From: UBA4951 sp963652335
Lineage (GTDB): Bacteria > Bacillota_I > Bacilli_A > RFN20 > CAG-826
DNA: 64,000 nucleotides
Reading direction: 5' to 3'
Assembly (NCBI GenBank): GCA_963652335.1
Contig: CAVJSS010000002.1
Location: forward strand, 1 to 64,000
The first letter of the stretch is position 1, and every line of letters starts with the position of its first letter. Below the pieces are notes generated by a model. The model was given only the letters and a program-made list of their open reading frames with translations. It had not been told where the DNA came from and searched no databases. This document shows positions 26,574 to 34,065 of the stretch, piece after piece. The position numbers were made by a program, and so were the translations under genes.

Positions 26574-26603
26574 ATACTACCATAAACAAACATCTGTCAT
26601 CAA
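26574..26603 (-). promoter_or_regulatory. probable dnaA promoter
   Basis: Minus strand -35 TTGATG (26603-26598), 18-base spacer, -10 TAGTAT (26579-26574), then nine bases to the ATG. A DnaA box at 26608-26616 lies next to the -35, consistent with autoregulation. Confidence 0.45.
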
Positions 26604-26916
26604 TATGTTTTCAACACGTTTTTTCAATTTTCTTGTGGACAACTTTTTAGCAGCCAAATAATTTACGTTTTTGTTTATGATTGTGATTTTGATTGGGTTT
26701 TCAACATAAAAATAATTAAAAAATAATAGATATCACCATATTCTTTCTGTTTATCAACGTTTTCAACAGCGATTTGTCAACACCGAATGTTGGGAATGGT
26801 TTGCAAAACACAACAAACACGAATGTGGATAACTTTCCAAGCACCAGCCATTGACGGAAAAGGCGAAAAAACCATTTGTTTTGCCTTCGCACACGCCCTC
26901 TCACGCGCTTTTGTGT

Positions 26917-26945
26917 TTGCGTACAAAGGCGTTTATCTATATAAT
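26917..26945 (+). promoter_or_regulatory. rpmH promoter
   Basis: -35 TTGCGT (26917-26922), 17-base spacer, -10 TATAAT (26940-26945). The predicted leader of about 30 bases contains the GGAGG of rpmH. Confidence 0.7.
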
Positions 26946-26981
26946 TCCCAAGCATAGTTAGTTCACCTCGGAGGAAATGTT

Positions 26982-27116
26982 ATGAAAAAAACTTACCAGC
27001 CATCTAAAATCAAACACGCCCACAAAGCCGGATTCCGCGCTCGCATGAAAACCAACAACGGCCGCAAAGTCCTTGCTCGTCGCCGCGCCAAAGGCAGAGC
27101 CCAAATCGCTGCCTGA
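26982..27116 (+). CDS. rpmH: 50S ribosomal protein L34
   Basis: 44 residues, MKKTYQPSKIKHAHKAGFRA and the Arg-rich LARRRAKGRA end, a full-length L34. GGAGG stands eight bases upstream of the ATG. First gene of rpmH-rnpA-yidC-jag. Confidence 0.97.
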   Translation: MKKTYQPSKIKHAHKAGFRARMKTNNGRKVLARRRAKGRAQIAA

Positions 27117-27124
27117 TTTCCTTC

Positions 27125-27451
27125 ATGAAAAAGCGAAACCATGTCTGTTCCCACGAAGAATTTTCCGAAATAATACACAAACTCAATTGCTACAGAGGCA
27201 AATTCTCCTCCGTTTATTGGGCTCGCAAGGACGATAAAAAGGTTCGCATCGGCATAAGCGTGGGAAAAAAGAACGGCGGCGCGGTCCAAAGGGTTCGCAT
27301 CAAAAGACAGGTGCGCGCCATATGCGACGAATTGTTCAAAACCGATTACCCATTTGACTTAATAATCATCGTGAAGCCTGGATACAAACCTGAAAACCGA
27401 ACGGAAATTCGCGAAGACTTGATCCAAGCCATCATCAAAATTGGAGACTAA
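27125..27451 (+). CDS. rnpA: ribonuclease P protein component
   Basis: 108 residues. The RNR-type motif is in KKNGGAVQRVRIKRQVRAI, with FSSVYWARKD upstream. It assists the RNase P RNA in 5' maturation of tRNA. It is 8 bases after rpmH, the usual arrangement. The RNA subunit gene is not in the window. Confidence 0.94.
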   Translation: MKKRNHVCSHEEFSEIIHKLNCYRGKFSSVYWARKDDKKVRIGISVGKKNGGAVQRVRIKRQVRAICDELFKTDYPFDLIIIVKPGYKPENRTEIREDLIQAIIKIGD

Positions 27452-27455
27452 AACA

Positions 27456-29042
27456 TTGAAACAGAGTAAGAAAAAAGCCCTTCTCGGTTCTATGGCCCTC
27501 CTTACGGGAGCCCTTCTTTTAAGCGGCTGCAACGCAAATTTCTGCTCCGTTACCGATAAAGCGCATATCGCTTATCCCTACGAGCAAGGCGTTACCGTCT
27601 ATTGCGACAAAAACGCCATCCCTACCGAATATCGGGGCGAGGGTCTCTCTTGGAAGGTTTATGAGGATAACGACAACCTTTATGCCTACGTCCCTGTTGA
27701 CACTTCCGGGAATTTTGCCGCTTTGAAAGCGTCAAACCTCAATTCCATCATCTCTTCTGCGACTTCGAACAAATACACCATTCCGTCTCAGAAATTCTGG
27801 ACCACGATCGACCAAAAGGTGTTGGATTTGGCTGTTTTGGCCAGCGGGATTTCAACCGCCAGCGTGACCGCCTCTATGATCAACCCTTATGATGTGGCTG
27901 ATTCCGTCGGTGGGAACGGAACCACGATAAACAAAGACTCAATCCTTCGCAAATATGGTTATCTGAAATTCTTAGGAACCGATTCGGAAGGCAATTTGGC
28001 TTTGTATGCCAATTTGGAGAAGTGGGTCGCTGAAGCCAGATATTCAACCGAACAAGGTTTGGGAATAACCGGATCGCCTACAGCAGAATTCTTGACGGCT
28101 TACGAATCCGCGATAACCAAGACGATCAACTCCAACACATCTTGCATTTCGACCGTAAACGGCTATCAATATGGCGCTTATGGCACCAACAAAGACTGGA
28201 CCGTCGAAATCGAAAACAAAACCTGGGGATACGCTTGGAAGCAAGGGTTTTTGGCCGGACTCATCTCCTTCCCTGTCGCTTACCTAACCGACTATTTCGC
28301 CAACGCGATCGATCCTTCTCTCTCCGGCGTTGGACAAATTCTGTCTTTGGTCATCGTCACTTTCATCGTTCGTATTTTCTTGATGCTTGTCACGATGAAA
28401 GGAACCATCGACCAACAAAAGATGCAGGCTTTGCAAGGAGATGTGGCCCGCATTCAACAAAAATACCCAAACAGCAACGAGAACCAAGCCCAAAAGCAAC
28501 GCTTGGCCCAAGAAACGCAAGCTCTTTATAAAAGAAACAAAGTAAGCCCGTTCTCTTCAATCATCACCTTGATTATCCAACTTCCGTTGTTCATGGGTGT
28601 TTGGGGGGCGTTCCGTGGATCAGCCGCATTGAGCACTGGCTCCTTCTTGGGGCTGCATTTAAGCGACACCATCTTAAGCGTCGTTACCCAACCAAAAGGC
28701 AACATAGCCACCAACGGAAATGGTTGGTGGACTGCTCTGGTTCTCTATATCTTGATGATTGGGTTCCAATTCGTGTCGATGAAATTACCTCAATGGATGA
28801 GCAAGAAAAAGACCAGCAAAGTCGAAAAACTAACCGCAAACCCGGCTGGTGACAAACAACGCAATCAAGGCAAAACAATCGCTTGGATCATGTTTATATT
28901 TACCGCCGTGCTAGGCTTGTCTTTGCCATCAGCAATGGGGGCCTATTGGGCCATCGGCGCGATCATCTCGATCATTCAAACGCTTGTCATTCAAGCCATC
29001 ATGAAGCATCACAAACCAAAAGCCAAAAGGAAGCAAGCATGA
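27456..29042 (+). CDS. yidC: membrane protein insertase YidC/Oxa1 (lipoprotein form with long extracytoplasmic domain)
   Basis: 528 residues from the TTG at 27456, chosen because GGAG lies nine bases upstream; the TTG at 27441 has no SD. A lipobox LLLSGC near residue 24 marks an SPII signal. About 230 residues of extracytoplasmic sequence precede the Oxa1 core, which starts near residue 255 (AWKQGFLAGLISFPVAYLTDY) and has TFIVRIFLMLVTMKG and IQLPLFMGVWGAFRG. The typical Gram-positive YidC is ~260 residues, so the extra domain is unusual. The tail is Lys/Arg-rich and likely binds ribosomes. Confidence 0.93.
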   Translation: MKQSKKKALLGSMALLTGALLLSGCNANFCSVTDKAHIAYPYEQGVTVYCDKNAIPTEYRGEGLSWKVYEDNDNLYAYVPVDTSGNFAALKASNLNSIISSATSNKYTIPSQKFWTTIDQKVLDLAVLASGISTASVTASMINPYDVADSVGGNGTTINKDSILRKYGYLKFLGTDSEGNLALYANLEKWVAEARYSTEQGLGITGSPTAEFLTAYESAITKTINSNTSCISTVNGYQYGAYGTNKDWTVEIENKTWGYAWKQGFLAGLISFPVAYLTDYFANAIDPSLSGVGQILSLVIVTFIVRIFLMLVTMKGTIDQQKMQALQGDVARIQQKYPNSNENQAQKQRLAQETQALYKRNKVSPFSSIITLIIQLPLFMGVWGAFRGSAALSTGSFLGLHLSDTILSVVTQPKGNIATNGNGWWTALVLYILMIGFQFVSMKLPQWMSKKKTSKVEKLTANPAGDKQRNQGKTIAWIMFIFTAVLGLSLPSAMGAYWAIGAIISIIQTLVIQAIMKHHKPKAKRKQA

Positions 29043-29635
29043 AAGAATACGTAAGCAAAACCGTTGAAGACTGCGTCAACAACGCCTGCATGGAACTTGG
29101 AATTCCTACCAACCACCTTCTCTATAAAGTCGTAGAGGAAAAAGGCGGCTTATTCAAAAAAGCCCGCATCGAGGTCTATACCGAAGAAGACGCCATAATC
29201 TACGCTCAGGAATACCTAACCAACACCATTCAAGCCATGGGTGTTGATATCACGACCGAAAGCACCGTTGAAGAGAGTGTGATCCGCATCAACATCAACT
29301 CAAAGAGAAACCCTGTTTTGATTGGCAAATCAGGCAGAACCCTACAAGCTTTGAATGAATTGACCAGATTGGCTGTCTCCAACAAATTCCGCCACCGTTA
29401 TAGAATCTTGCTTGATGTCGGCGGATACAAAGAGGATAGATATTCCAGGATAGCTTATTTGGCGAAGCGTGCGGCCGAAGAAGTGGTCCGCACCAAATAT
29501 CCGGTCCAGCTCGATCCGATGACCCCTGATGAAAGACGCGTTGTGCACAATGTGCTAACCGGGTGGAAAAACATCAAAACCGAATCATCGGGCGAAGGCT
29601 CCAACAGAGCTGTCAATATCTTCTATGTAGAATAA
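29039..29635 (+). CDS. jag: RNA-binding protein Jag/KhpB
   Basis: 198 residues from the ATG at 29039, overlapping the yidC stop (ATGA). An N-terminal Jag-N domain (MKEYVSKTVEDCVNNACMEL), a KH domain with LIGKSGRTLQALNELT, and an R3H domain (YRIAYLAKRAAEEVVRT...PMTPDERRVVHNVL). Known partner of KhpA in envelope and division control in Streptococcus. Confidence 0.93.
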   Translation: MKEYVSKTVEDCVNNACMELGIPTNHLLYKVVEEKGGLFKKARIEVYTEEDAIIYAQEYLTNTIQAMGVDITTESTVEESVIRININSKRNPVLIGKSGRTLQALNELTRLAVSNKFRHRYRILLDVGGYKEDRYSRIAYLAKRAAEEVVRTKYPVQLDPMTPDERRVVHNVLTGWKNIKTESSGEGSNRAVNIFYVE

Positions 29636-29656
29636 GGGCTCATGCCCTTTTCTTTT
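29634..29656 (+). terminator. terminator of the rpmH-jag operon
   Basis: AAGGGC-TCAT-GCCCTT followed by TTCTTTTT, directly at the jag stop codon. Confidence 0.85.
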
Positions 29657-29665
29657 TGCTATAAT
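29657..29665 (+). promoter_or_regulatory. extended -10 promoter of mnmE, leaderless spacing
   Basis: TGC-TATAAT (perfect extended -10) seven bases before the ATG at 29673, with no SD. It lies in the T-rich tail of the preceding terminator. Confidence 0.65.
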
Positions 29666-29672
29666 TATTCGC

Positions 29673-31004
29673 ATGAAAAGCAACACGATAATCGCACTAG
29701 CAACCCCGCCGCTAACAAGCGCTCTGGCCATGATCCGTGTTTCAGGTGATGACGCTTTCGTGTTAACCGATCAACTTTTTTCCAAAAAAATATCTTCGAT
29801 CACCAAAAGGACAACCTTCGTCGGTGATTTGATTTACAAAGGCGAACTGATTGATAACGTCGTTTTGATAGCCTATCCTCATCCGAATTCATTTACTGGC
29901 GAAGACGTTGTGGAAATCTCTTCCCATGGTTCGATGCTGATTGTTAACGAAATCGTTTCGGCTTACATCGCTTTAGGAGCCAGATATGCCGAAAGAGGGG
30001 AATTTTCTTCTCGTGGCTTTTATAACGGAAGGATGGATCTTGTTGAAGTTGAGTCCATCAACGATTTGATAAACGCCACAACCAAGGAAGCGAAAAACCT
30101 ATCGCTTCTCTCTTATAAAGGAAGGACTTCCGATCTCATAAAGCCTTTAAGAGACTCTTTAGGCGAACTTTTGGCCCAAGTTGAAGTGAATATCGATTTC
30201 CCTGAATACGAAGACATAGAAGAAGCAAACGAATCGATGATTTACGAAAAGATCGGCGAATTACGCAAAAGCATAGCGTCTTTGATCGAAGGCGGAGAAA
30301 AAGGGAAAATCATAAAATATGGAGTGAAGGTGGCTCTTGTTGGGCAGCCAAATGTCGGAAAATCATCTATTTTGAACGCTTTATTAAAAGAAAACAAAGC
30401 CATCGTAACCGATATTCCAGGTACGACAAGAGACATCGTTGAGGGCGATTTGAATCTCAATGGGGTTTCCGTTCATTTCTTGGACACAGCTGGGATCAGA
30501 GAAGAAGCCGATGTTGTAGAAGCTATAGGGGTTGAAAGGTCAAAGAAAGCCATAGAGGAGGCTGATGTCGTTGTTTTGGTTGTGGATTCGTTGAGGGGTT
30601 TTGGAGAGAAAGAAAAGGAAATAGTTTCTTTGATTGGCGGAAAAACGCTGATCACTTGTTACAACAAAGCCGATAAAGTATCCAAAAAAGAAGACGGAAA
30701 GCTTTATGTTTCCGCTTTGAACAACGATGTAAAACCATTGGAAAAAGCTTTATACGATTGCTTGGGATTGACTAAAGAATCTTTTAATAACCCATCATTG
30801 TCCAACATCCGTGAACTCGGGCTATTAAGGCAAATAGATTCTTCTTTGGAGCAAGCCGCTTTGGATTGCGTTAACGAAGCCCCTATCGACCTTGTCTCCA
30901 TAAACCTTAATTCGGCTTATAATTGTGCCCGTGAGTTGCTTGGGGAAGAAACAACGACCGATTTGACTGACGAAATCTTCTCCCGTTTTTGCGTAGGTAA
31001 ATAA
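29673..31004 (+). CDS. mnmE: tRNA uridine-5-carboxymethylaminomethyl modification GTPase MnmE
   Basis: 443 residues. Folate-binding N-domain (ALAMIRVSGDDAF), helical domain, and inserted G domain with G1 GQPNVGKSS, G3 DTAGI and G4 NKADK. The conserved catalytic C-terminus CVGK matches the C(I/L/V)GK motif. With MnmG (not in the window) it modifies the wobble uridine of several tRNAs. Confidence 0.96.
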   Translation: MKSNTIIALATPPLTSALAMIRVSGDDAFVLTDQLFSKKISSITKRTTFVGDLIYKGELIDNVVLIAYPHPNSFTGEDVVEISSHGSMLIVNEIVSAYIALGARYAERGEFSSRGFYNGRMDLVEVESINDLINATTKEAKNLSLLSYKGRTSDLIKPLRDSLGELLAQVEVNIDFPEYEDIEEANESMIYEKIGELRKSIASLIEGGEKGKIIKYGVKVALVGQPNVGKSSILNALLKENKAIVTDIPGTTRDIVEGDLNLNGVSVHFLDTAGIREEADVVEAIGVERSKKAIEEADVVVLVVDSLRGFGEKEKEIVSLIGGKTLITCYNKADKVSKKEDGKLYVSALNNDVKPLEKALYDCLGLTKESFNNPSLSNIRELGLLRQIDSSLEQAALDCVNEAPIDLVSINLNSAYNCARELLGEETTTDLTDEIFSRFCVGK

Positions 31005-31784
31005 ATGAAGAACCTTTTTGATAGCCATTGCCATTTGAATGATGAAACGATAGAGAACGTCGAAGAAGTGATTTTGAGAGCGAAAAAAAGCGGAATCGAT
31101 GCGTTTTTGGTTGTTGGATGGAATTTGGAAAGCTCCAAAAAAGCGATTGAGATAGCTGAAACATACAATGGTGTTTATGCCGCGGTCGGAATCCACCCGG
31201 AAAATTACGAAGAAGAAAACGAGGAATCTTTGGCAAAGTTGGAAAAACTGGCCAAATCATCAAACAAAGTCATAGCCATCGGAGAAATCGGGCTGGATTA
31301 TCATTGGAAGAACGACGAGGAAACGAAAAAAAACCAAAAGCGTTGGTTTATCAAACAAATAGAATTAGCCAACAAACTCAGTTTGCCAATCTCGATTCAC
31401 GCAAGGGACGCTTTGCAAGACATATATGAAATAATCAAAGATCATCGGATCGAAAACGGTTTTGTTTTGCATTGTTATTCTGGATCGGTTGAAATGATGA
31501 AGGAATTTGAGAAACTCGGAGCGTATTTCGGCTTCGATGGACCGATAACGTATAAAAACTCAATCGTTCCAAAACGATGTGTGGCTTCTTGTCGATCAGA
31601 CGGATTGCTTATCGAAACCGACTCCCCTTATCTGCCGCCGGTTCCATATCGTGGAAAGAAAAACGAACCAGCTTACATAAAAGAAATCTTTGATCAGGTG
31701 GTTTCGCTGAGAAAAACGAACAACGAAGAATTAAGCGATTGTTTAAACGAAAATTTCGAAAGGCTTTTTGGGGTCAAAAGATGA
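31005..31784 (+). CDS. tatD: TatD-family deoxyribonuclease
   Basis: 259 residues. Metal-dependent TIM-barrel hydrolase: FDSHCHLN, IGEIGLDYHW, PISIHARDA, FVLHCYSGS and the final ETDSPYLPPVPYRGKKNEP. It starts directly after the mnmE stop (TAA-ATG), so coupled translation is likely. The order tatD-rnmV-rsmA-ispE is as in Bacillus. Confidence 0.94.
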   Translation: MKNLFDSHCHLNDETIENVEEVILRAKKSGIDAFLVVGWNLESSKKAIEIAETYNGVYAAVGIHPENYEEENEESLAKLEKLAKSSNKVIAIGEIGLDYHWKNDEETKKNQKRWFIKQIELANKLSLPISIHARDALQDIYEIIKDHRIENGFVLHCYSGSVEMMKEFEKLGAYFGFDGPITYKNSIVPKRCVASCRSDGLLIETDSPYLPPVPYRGKKNEPAYIKEIFDQVVSLRKTNNEELSDCLNENFERLFGVKR

Positions 31785-32320
31785 AAAAGATAGATGCTTT
31801 GATCGTCGTCGAAGGAAAAATGGATGAGGCGCTGCTGTCTTCTTTCATTGATGCCGATATAGTCACAACCAACGGTTCCGCCATTTCAGAAGAAACCCTA
31901 TCGTTTATTGAAGAGGCGTCCAAAACAAGGAATGTAATCCTTTTGCTCGATCCTGATTCGCCCGGAAAAAAGATAAGGGATACGATCGCAAAAAAGGTCC
32001 CATCCGCAAAACACGCCTTCGTTCCTAAGGAAAAATCAATCAAAAAACACAAAGTCGGAGTGGCTGAGTGCGACAAAGAGACAATACTGGAAGCTTTGTC
32101 TAATTTGATTCCCGAGAAACCGGGCCCTGCTTCAAATCTTAAAATGTCGGATTTGCTTGAATTGGGGCTGACTGGAAACGAATCGTCGTTTGCTCTTAGG
32201 AAGGAAGCCGGAGCCAAACTTCACATAGGAATCACCAACGCGAAAACGTTTTTGAAACGAGCGAACGCCTTAGGGATAACGAAAGAACGACTGGAGGAAT
32301 TGATCGATGGACAAAATTAA
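31781..32320 (+). CDS. rnmV: ribonuclease M5
   Basis: 179 residues from the ATG at 31781, which overlaps the tatD stop (ATGA). TOPRIM domain with VVEGKMDEALL, DPDSPGKKIRD and a basic segment EKSIKKHKVGVAEC. It matures 5S rRNA with ribosomal protein L18 and is restricted to low-GC Gram-positives. Its end overlaps rsmA by 14 bases. Confidence 0.93.
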   Translation: MKKIDALIVVEGKMDEALLSSFIDADIVTTNGSAISEETLSFIEEASKTRNVILLLDPDSPGKKIRDTIAKKVPSAKHAFVPKEKSIKKHKVGVAECDKETILEALSNLIPEKPGPASNLKMSDLLELGLTGNESSFALRKEAGAKLHIGITNAKTFLKRANALGITKERLEELIDGQN

Positions 32321-33137
32321 ATATTTCGAGAAGGTCAAAGAATACAGGTTGTTAGCCAAGCATGAAGTTGGTCAAAATTTCCTTTGTTCAGAAGAGATTG
32401 CGTCGAAAATCGTATCTCTCGGAGAAATAAAAGACACTGACGAGGTTTTGGAAATCGGATCTGGCGCCGGATCGTTGTCGGTATTCTTTACCGACTATAA
32501 AGCCAACGCCACATTGCTTGATATCGATGAGGGCTTGATAGCCAAATTGAAAGAAGATTTCGTCGATTGCAAAAACATCCACCCAACTTTGGCTAACGCC
32601 TTGAAGGCCGATTATTCAATGTACGACGTAATTATCGGCAACCTGCCTTATTACATAACTTCAAGCTTGATTGAAAAAATCGCTTTGGAGGCGAAATCTT
32701 GTAGGAAAGCCGTTTTAATGATTCAAAAAGAAGTTTTTCAAAGACTATCAGCCAAAATGGGAAGCGATGACTATGGGCCGCTACCGATTTTGCTTGATTA
32801 CGTTGGTTCGATAAAAAAAGAATTCATCGTAAGCAGAGATTCTTTCGTTCCTGCCCCACATATCGATTCGGTGGTTTTCTCAATAAGCTTCAAAAACGAC
32901 GTTGATTTCGCTTTGGCCAAAAAACTTTATGCATTCATTTCGAAAATGTTCGCCCACAGAAGAAAAACAATCCACAACAATCTTCAATTCTTGGTAAATG
33001 ATGGAAAAAAAGCCAAATCGATCTTGGATAATGCGAAGATTTCCTGTTCCGCAAGGCCGGAAAAGCTGTCTTTGAACGACTATCTTTCTTTGCTTAACGC
33101 TTACGAAGGCGAAAATTTGAAAACGCCAACTTTATAA
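32307..33137 (+). CDS. rsmA: 16S rRNA (adenine1518-N6/adenine1519-N6)-dimethyltransferase
   Basis: 276 residues. QNFL start of the fold, SAM motif EIGSGAGSLS, and the catalytic NLPYYITS motif (residues about 111-118). The C-terminal helical domain has FAHRRKTIHNNL. KsgA/RsmA family, needed for 30S maturation. Confidence 0.95.
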   Translation: MDKIKYFEKVKEYRLLAKHEVGQNFLCSEEIASKIVSLGEIKDTDEVLEIGSGAGSLSVFFTDYKANATLLDIDEGLIAKLKEDFVDCKNIHPTLANALKADYSMYDVIIGNLPYYITSSLIEKIALEAKSCRKAVLMIQKEVFQRLSAKMGSDDYGPLPILLDYVGSIKKEFIVSRDSFVPAPHIDSVVFSISFKNDVDFALAKKLYAFISKMFAHRRKTIHNNLQFLVNDGKKAKSILDNAKISCSARPEKLSLNDYLSLLNAYEGENLKTPTL

Positions 33138-33153
33138 AGAGATAAATAACACT

Positions 33154-33159
33154 TATATT
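33154..33159 (+). promoter_or_regulatory. -10 box of ispE, near-leaderless
   Basis: TATATT nine bases upstream of the ATG, with a weak -35 TTTATA 17 bases further up (33131-33136). There is no SD. Confidence 0.4.
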
Positions 33160-33168
33160 ATTCGCTGT

Positions 33169-34065
33169 ATGAAATTGTTCGGCTTGCATTCAATAACCAT
33201 CAAATCGTTTGCCAAAATCAATCTCGCTCTCTATGTGAAAGGCGTTAGGGATGACGGCTACCATCTTTTGGACTCCGTTGTTTTGCCTACCACGATACAT
33301 GATGTTATCGAGGTAAGCATAAATAGATACGCAAAGAGCACAACGGTTGTTTGCGATCGCCCGTTTTTGCAGAAAAACCATCATAACATCTGCCAAAAAG
33401 CCGTTGATGTGATGCGTGCTCACTATGGTTTTGCAGAAAATTTCGAAATCAATATCCATAAAGTGATTCCGGTGGCGGCCGGAATGGGTGGAGGGTCATC
33501 CAACGCCGCATCGGTTTTAAAAGCCATAAACAAATTGCTGAAATTAAACGCCACCGACGACGAATTGCGAAAGATCGCCCTCGAATTAGGCGCAGACGTT
33601 CCGTTTTTCATCGATCCGAAACCAGTTAGATTAACTGGCATAGGAGAAAACCTAGAACCGATAAATTTAGCCCACAGCTACTATATTTTGCTTATCGCCC
33701 CAACCAAAGGGTTGGCCACCAAAGACGTTTATGGCGCCTACGATCGCCTGGAACATTTGACCGGTTCTTGCGATGAGCTTATAAAGAATCTTGAAGAAGG
33801 AAACGACGTCAAAGTCGCTTCCGGTGTGGTCAACGAACTTTATCCTGCCGCCTTATCTTTATATCCGGAATTGAAAAACGAAATAGACAAAGTCAAAGCC
33901 TTGGGCGCCGAAATCGTCTCAATGACCGGAAGCGGATCCGCCTTCTTCGCTTTATCCAGAGACAGAAAGGCCATTTTGAATGCCGAACTGACTTTATTGG
34001 AAGAAGGTTATAGGGTTTATTCCGGAAAAGTCGGAAGAATCAAGGATTTCAACAAAAGAGATTGA
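33169..34065 (+). CDS. ispE: 4-diphosphocytidyl-2-C-methyl-D-erythritol kinase
   Basis: 298 residues of the GHMP kinase fold: SFAKINLALYVKGVRDDGYHLL, the ATP loop PVAAGMGGGSSNAAS and MTGSGSAFFAL. It phosphorylates CDP-ME in the MEP isoprenoid pathway. Its last 17 bases overlap the convergent O-antigen-ligase-like gene. Confidence 0.95.
   Translation: MKLFGLHSITIKSFAKINLALYVKGVRDDGYHLLDSVVLPTTIHDVIEVSINRYAKSTTVVCDRPFLQKNHHNICQKAVDVMRAHYGFAENFEINIHKVIPVAAGMGGGSSNAASVLKAINKLLKLNATDDELRKIALELGADVPFFIDPKPVRLTGIGENLEPINLAHSYYILLIAPTKGLATKDVYGAYDRLEHLTGSCDELIKNLEEGNDVKVASGVVNELYPAALSLYPELKNEIDKVKALGAEIVSMTGSGSAFFALSRDRKAILNAELTLLEEGYRVYSGKVGRIKDFNKRD

Larger units (their letters stand above)
26565..26981. 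other. origin of replication (oriC)
   Basis: A 417-bp intergenic region between divergent dnaA and rpmH, the classical Bacillota origin position. DnaA-box-like 9-mers: TTTTCAACA (26608-26616, 26698-26706, 26760-26768), TTATCAACG (26751-26759), TTGTCAACA (26774-26782), and on the minus strand TTGTCCACA (26642-26634) and the perfect TTATCCACA (26832-26824). An AT-rich stretch (26707-26735) between boxes is the likely unwinding element. Leading-strand genes diverge from here. Confidence 0.88.
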
